Positions 54,496 to 59,085 of a stretch of 59,085 nt of DNA are shown piece after piece. The notes beneath the pieces are model-generated. The model was given only the letters and a program-made list of their open reading frames with translations, made no database searches and was not told the origin of the DNA. Position 1 is the stretch's first letter. Every line of letters starts with the position of its first letter. The DNA comes from Ramazzottius varieornatus (taxonomy: Eukaryota; Tardigrada; Eutardigrada; Parachela; Ramazzottiidae). Position numbers and translations under genes: made by a program. The stretch is from assembly GCA_001949185.1 (NCBI GenBank), contig BDGG01000003.1, forward strand, positions 1,098,984-1,158,068, written 5' to 3'.

Positions 54496-55429
54496 AAGAG
54501 GTAATTTGATGCAGTTTGCCGATAAGATTTTGAAATTCTTGATTATGATCACGCGGGAGACGAAAATCTGCTTCAGTCCAGCTTGCGTCGTAATAGCCGG
54601 TCGTAGCAGGACGCTTGTGTGTAACTATGGTATAGTTATAAGAATGACTTCCGGCCAAGAGATTAAGGTGCCTTACCGAACATAGTTGCCGTCTAGCTTC
54701 TAGGTACTTCATCAAAATTGCAGCATGCCATGACAAACCCTTATGCTTCCTTAATGAGGATATCCAACGGCAGACTTTCCTGTGTGCGACGAAGTCGAGA
54801 GCGTCTCGAGACTTGAATTCGTCTGAATATGATTTGAGCCATGTCGGGGTTCTATTTTGTGGTTATTTAGTGGATTTTTGGGGGCAATTCAGGAACTTCC
54901 ATGTCCCATATATATATATAGACTTGAGTTTTTTGAGAAAACTGAGGTAGCTGGAGAAGCCAGCTCTCCAACAGCTGAAATCAAACTGCATTTGGTCGTA
55001 GCACCTCGTCTGACAACCAGAGCGACAATGCCCAGCAAGCCGATCTCACCACCGAACAACTGTAAATTTAATCAGCGAAGCGGCGGCCGTGAACTTGCCC
55101 ACCCAGTGTCTCTTAGAGTTCAGTGCCTTCATTACCGAATTATCATTCCATTTGCTATCATGCTTTTATGCTCTGTCCATCAATGACTTCATCCTCATCG
55201 AGAATCGAAGTCAACTGGTGGAGAGTCTAAACAGAATCTGAAAAACATCGTTAGTTCTCCTGTGCTTTGTGTAACATGCATAAAAAGCGGTAACCTGCGG
55301 TCTCATTACGAGCTGATCGAATCCATGGTACACGTACTGAAATCTTACGCAAGAAGAGCGTAGCACGCAACATTGTTCTACAGTGCACACGCTGCGTGTT
55401 TTTGAACAGTTTTGAATGTGTTGGAAATT
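54496..55429. other. Intergenic; (TA)n microsatellite at 54910-54921
   Basis: Only short open frames and a small TA repeat. No gene recognised. Confidence 0.35.
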
Positions 55430-58400
55430 TTACATTTTTGGACTTGAGGGTGGCGTATGGAACTCATCGGGACTGTCTTTGACCATCGGCGCATCCTTCT
55501 CTTCTGCCTCAAGTTGACGCTGCCGTTCCTCAGTCAGTTCCATGGTTGCCAAAATCCTCAGCTCAAGTTTGGTTTGCATAAAGTAATCTTTGAAAGACCT
55601 ACGAAAGACCGACCATTGCTCACAGCCAACCTTCAGCCCATCACATTAAACTTACAAAGCTTTGGTACAATACTCCATGGCCGCTGTATGGTCTTTGGTC
55701 CGAAGTTTCAGGCAGGCCAACTCAATTGCCGCGTGAGGTGGGAGAAACTTGTCTTCGGCAATGTCGTCTTCACTAGATAGAAATACCCTTCTTTACATGA
55801 TGACGACTACGACGGGAATGGACCATTCTTACGCTTCGACGATGCCGTCCAGAATACCGAACGCCTCGTCCAAGCGACCCAGGTATCCCAAGCAGATACC
55901 CCGTAGCAGGTCCAGCTGGTAGATGCTGTCTGTGTGAAAAGTAAGTCCCGATGGACTGTCTCGCGATGTGGAGTTCCGCACTTCCAATACTTTGGCCTCT
56001 ATCAACACCAATAGCCTCAGCACAAGATCTGGACGGTTGGAGAAGCTAGTCATTCCTCCGAAAAGATAAAAACATTCCTACAAATCCAACAGCGGATTAG
56101 TTTAGTGGAGAATCGGAGACGAGATGTGATTCTGGGTAAGTTAACCGAGCATGGAGAAAGCGATTGGATCATTCATGACGTCACTCAGAAGCTTGTACAT
56201 CGTCATGGTGTCAGGTGACGACTCGCCGTTCTGGGCAAGCTGAGTATTGATACGTACTGTGGCGGGAAAGATGAGTTCTCTTCCTTGTTCGATGTATCGT
56301 TTGTATCGCTTCTCCGCAAGCTTCTCGCTGAGCAGAGACCGACCAGCCAGTTTTTGCTTCTTGGCGAGAGCTTCCCTGTGTGACGTAGCAGTGTTGATCA
56401 ACATGGGGTAAAATAGTTACTGGAAACCGTGTATTCATACTTCATGAGATCTCTCACGGTAACTTTGGTATCCAGATAATGCATTTCCTGTTTGTCCATC
56501 ATAAGGAGGAAGGAAGCCTACATTTGAGGAAAATCGTGGTACGACGAAGTTCGGAAGAAATTATGGGAACGATTTTACAGTGAGATAGGCGTATGTAGCT
56601 TTACTCCACGAATTTTCCTTGTAGAGGTAGTAGGCAATTTCCGCCGCTTTTTGATAATCCATGAGGCAGCTATGACACCTAGAGTGGACCACAGGGGGGA
56701 GATTATGACCAGGAATTTTTAGTGCGCTCAACAACGAAAATGCAACTTACCACATACTTTCCCAAAGGCACATATGTTGAGACTGTATCCATTCCATCTG
56801 CGCCTTCATGGATTTATCAAAATGTTCCAGCGCTTCACGAAACTGTCCTTTCAGCATCGCAACACGACCTTGCAGGAACAAGAAAGGCGCTCCGTTGGGA
56901 TAGGCATGCAAAAGATCCTTCAGGCTGTTTTCTGCCCCGGCCAAATCGCAATGACCAGTCCCTAAAATCCAAACAAAATACATCGCTTGCGCAGTCAGAA
57001 GGATTTCTAAGGGCATTTCTCACCCAGAATGATCTTTCCGTATGTTTCCCAAGCCGTTGCTACCTTCGAAATAGACTCATCAATGAGAGATGCATCTCAG
57101 ACACTGGTCAAAGTCTGCAACTTACCAGTAAGCAGGAAATGTTTCGGCAGCCGTTCGACCGAACCCCGGCTTCCAGCTCGCTGTGCCCGACCTTTGCCAC
57201 GCCCTTGAAGCCCACCATGCTCAGGTACTTGGCGTGTTTCGAAGGTACACAGCTGAAAATGAGATTGAAAGACCCGATGCCCAGTCGGACGCCACTTTCG
57301 AAGTGAGCTTTCAGTTTCGGGTTGCTCCATTCACGCTCACGCAGTATTCCCAGGCATGTTCTGCAACCCCAAAGTGCTGCATGTCATGTTTTGGTCTCGT
57401 TGGTCTGCAGGTAGTAGATAGCCAGTTTGAAAGACGAGGGTAACTCACTGGTATGTGCTGTGAGAGCTTTTGAACTTCCATCCCGCTCGAATGAGCGCGG
57501 TAAGGCCGACATCTTCGGCGAGAACGAGTGCGGACAACATGAGCCCACATTCCGCGTAGCACAGTTCGGCATGTACCTGTTCTGAACAAACTCTTGATTT
57601 TCCTTTCCGATATCAGACACAAGCTTTTCGTCTTGTCTGGCATACCTTCGTTTCTTTTTGCTCGGCTGAAGCGACCTTGGCGTTTGCTCCAGCAGAGGTT
57701 CTGGGCATTCTTGAGAGTTTTGATGGCCGCTCTTGCGTCCTCCTAAAGTAACACAAAGTGGTTTAAAAAGTCACTGCTCTGATCTGGATCCTCGAGATTG
57801 TCCGTGCAATTTTCAAATCACTTACAGCGGTGACAGTCATCAAAGCCTGAAGGTACAGGATAGTGCCGTAGGTAACAGCCGCGTACATGCTGTGATGGAC
57901 TCTGCAAGAATAACATCTTATCAGGGAGAAACTACAGATAGCATGCCGTAGCATCTGACCCAAACATAGTTCACGAAGAATAACGAGAGTACACGCTCGG
58001 CTCGTACACGCACAAAAAAAGTTTAGGCCAGACGATTCCGAAGCAGCGGAACGGAAGTACACGTGTACGTGTGTACGTGTATGTGTGCAATTAACTCCAA
58101 TGAAATTATCGACCAGTTTCTACGGCTGAATCTCAGTGTTCCGCCTTTCCCGTCTGGCCCAAACGTTTTACTGGTCCAAACTTTCTTTTCGTGCGTGTAC
58201 CTGTCTTCCACAGTGCGTTTTGCGCCGGCGATGTCATTGTTGTAAAATAGCTGAATGGCTCGCTGCGCCACGTGGATCTCCTCCAGAAGAGCTTGCTCGG
58301 CGATCGACCTGCAACAGATACAGGCAGCGAAATAACGGCTGAAAAATAAAATACGTCGGTGGCGAAACCGAAAGTTTTACCTCGCAGTATCTTTTTCTTC

Positions 58401-58613
58401 TTCGGCTGTCTGCGAGATTTCAGTTTCGCCACTGGTCCTCTGAGACCCCTCCTGGAGACGGTCGTCAGTGGTTGATCCATTCCAGAACACATTCGAATGG
58501 CCAGTTTCCGGAAACTCCACTTTCGCTAGAGGAGGCAGCCTCGGACTGGAAAGAGGACTACTAGACAGCATTGATCGGCAATCTTCACATCCCAGACGAC
58601 GATCGCGAGACAA
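55430..58613 (-). CDS. TTC39: Tetratricopeptide repeat protein 39 (TTC39 family)
   Basis: TTC39 proteins are TPR adaptors; mammalian TTC39B promotes turnover of the nuclear receptor LXR. About twelve exons, including 58613-58380, 58309-58201 (RSIAEQALLEEIHVAQRAIQLFYNNDIAGAK), 57901-57826 (SMYAAVTYGTILYLQALMTV), about 57743-57450 (HAELCYAECGLMLSALVLAEDVGLTALIRAGWKFKSS), 57340-57125 (ESGVRLGIGSFNLIFSCVPSKHAKYLSMVGFKG), about 57025-56747 (FVWILGTGHCDLAGAENSLKDLLHAYPNGAPFLFLQGRVAMLKGQF..EWIQSQHMCLWESMW), about 56420-56150, 56060-55830 (DLLRGICLGYLGRLDEAFGIL), about 55790-55680 (LPPHAAIELACLKLR) and the last exon 55430 to about 55600 (KDYFMQTKLELRIL, then PPSSPKM). The order of blocks matches vertebrate TTC39A/B throughout. 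The N-terminal exon is Ser/Pro-rich and poorly conserved. Exact edges of the small middle exons are uncertain. Confidence 0.9.
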
Positions 58614-59085
58614 AGACTTGCCGGATAATCCTCTTCTAGTTCTTGGTCATAATATATATAGCTGCGATCAGTGCATAAGCATTAAATCAGTTTTCGAGCA
58701 AGGTCAATACCGGCGGCAGACATTTGAGAAGTGTTCTGCCACCGCTCGACAATGGAAGGGTTTTCCGACCGATAAAACCGTGGGTGTAATATCGGTAAAA
58801 CACCAAGCTGAAGGTTATGCAAGCTAAACTGCTCTCGGCACGAGCGATTGCTGTCATGTGCAGTGCATTGCAAAGTCATTTGCCTGCAGTTTCACTCGCA
58901 GCAACAATCGATGCTTAGTTTGCCATCACGCAATCGCACGTTTGCACGGTACAGTGTAGGCAAATAAGGTACTCTAAGAGGGGGCAAGGCCAAAATCGAC
59001 GTGACGCATAAAGCAAACAGCTGATCAAGCTGCAGTCCATAGACGTGAACTGCCGCTTGATCTGCTGATTACTTCGAGCCGGAGT
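58614..59085. other. Window end, upstream of TTC39
   Basis: Contains an ATAATATATATA stretch at about 58649-58660, some 45 bp upstream of the chosen TTC39 start, which could be a TATA-like promoter element. No other gene is seen. Confidence 0.3.

Overview
The window is nuclear DNA of an animal. Its genes are split by short GT-AG introns, mostly about 60-350 bp, and many encode metazoan proteins: an exocyst subunit, the Polycomb protein EED, a LITAF-domain protein, TTC39, a serpin and receptor tyrosine kinases. A six-cysteine chitin-binding (CBM14, peritrophin) protein and a probable gustatory-receptor-like 7TM gene point to an ecdysozoan. A tardigrade fits the short introns and gene density, but the sequence alone does not prove it. 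One assembly gap lies at 29619-29946.

Layout. 0.1-2.6 kb: a secreted, Ser/Gly-rich, probably membrane-anchored protein (minus strand). 2.6-7.3 kb: mostly gene-poor, with a CGATA-rich repeat. 7.3-11 kb: a decaying LanC-like gene with a dead mariner in its large intron. 11.2-12.7 kb: a serpin. 13-17.7 kb: two DDE transposase loci, one a complete Tigger-type element with 27-bp inverted repeats. 19-22 kb: a receptor tyrosine kinase (RTK-A, plus strand). 22.8-28.6 kb: a glycine-rich secreted protein, AUH enoyl-CoA hydratase and EXOC5/Sec10 (all minus). 28.7-31.5 kb: repeats around the gap. 31.7-34.8 kb: a second receptor tyrosine kinase (RTK-B, minus). 35.8-37.7 kb: a tiny secreted peptide precursor and a LITAF protein. 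38.5-44.5 kb: MITE-like elements, a LINE scrap, a gustatory-receptor-like gene and an alcohol-dehydrogenase relic. 45.4-47.4 kb: EED. 48.2-48.8 kb: the CBM14 protein. 50.3-51.5 kb: a multipass membrane protein. 52.1-53.4 kb: a BED zinc-finger protein. 55.4-58.6 kb: TTC39.

The most unusual content is the pair of receptor tyrosine kinases. Each has a signal peptide, two tandem GH16 (laminarinase/beta-glucanase-fold) domains with altered catalytic motifs, one transmembrane helix and a cytoplasmic tyrosine kinase with its core catalytic residues. The paralogs lie tail to tail about 10 kb apart. Their first exons (1774 bp from the chosen starts) and second exons (823 bp) are the same length, and both introns have the same phases. 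The architecture suggests sugar binding, as in the non-catalytic GH16 pattern-recognition proteins of arthropods, coupled directly to tyrosine phosphorylation. I know of no described animal receptor family with this layout.

The other genes are unrelated housekeeping, cuticle, sensory or secreted-protein genes. Exon coordinates were read by eye and may be off by a base or so.
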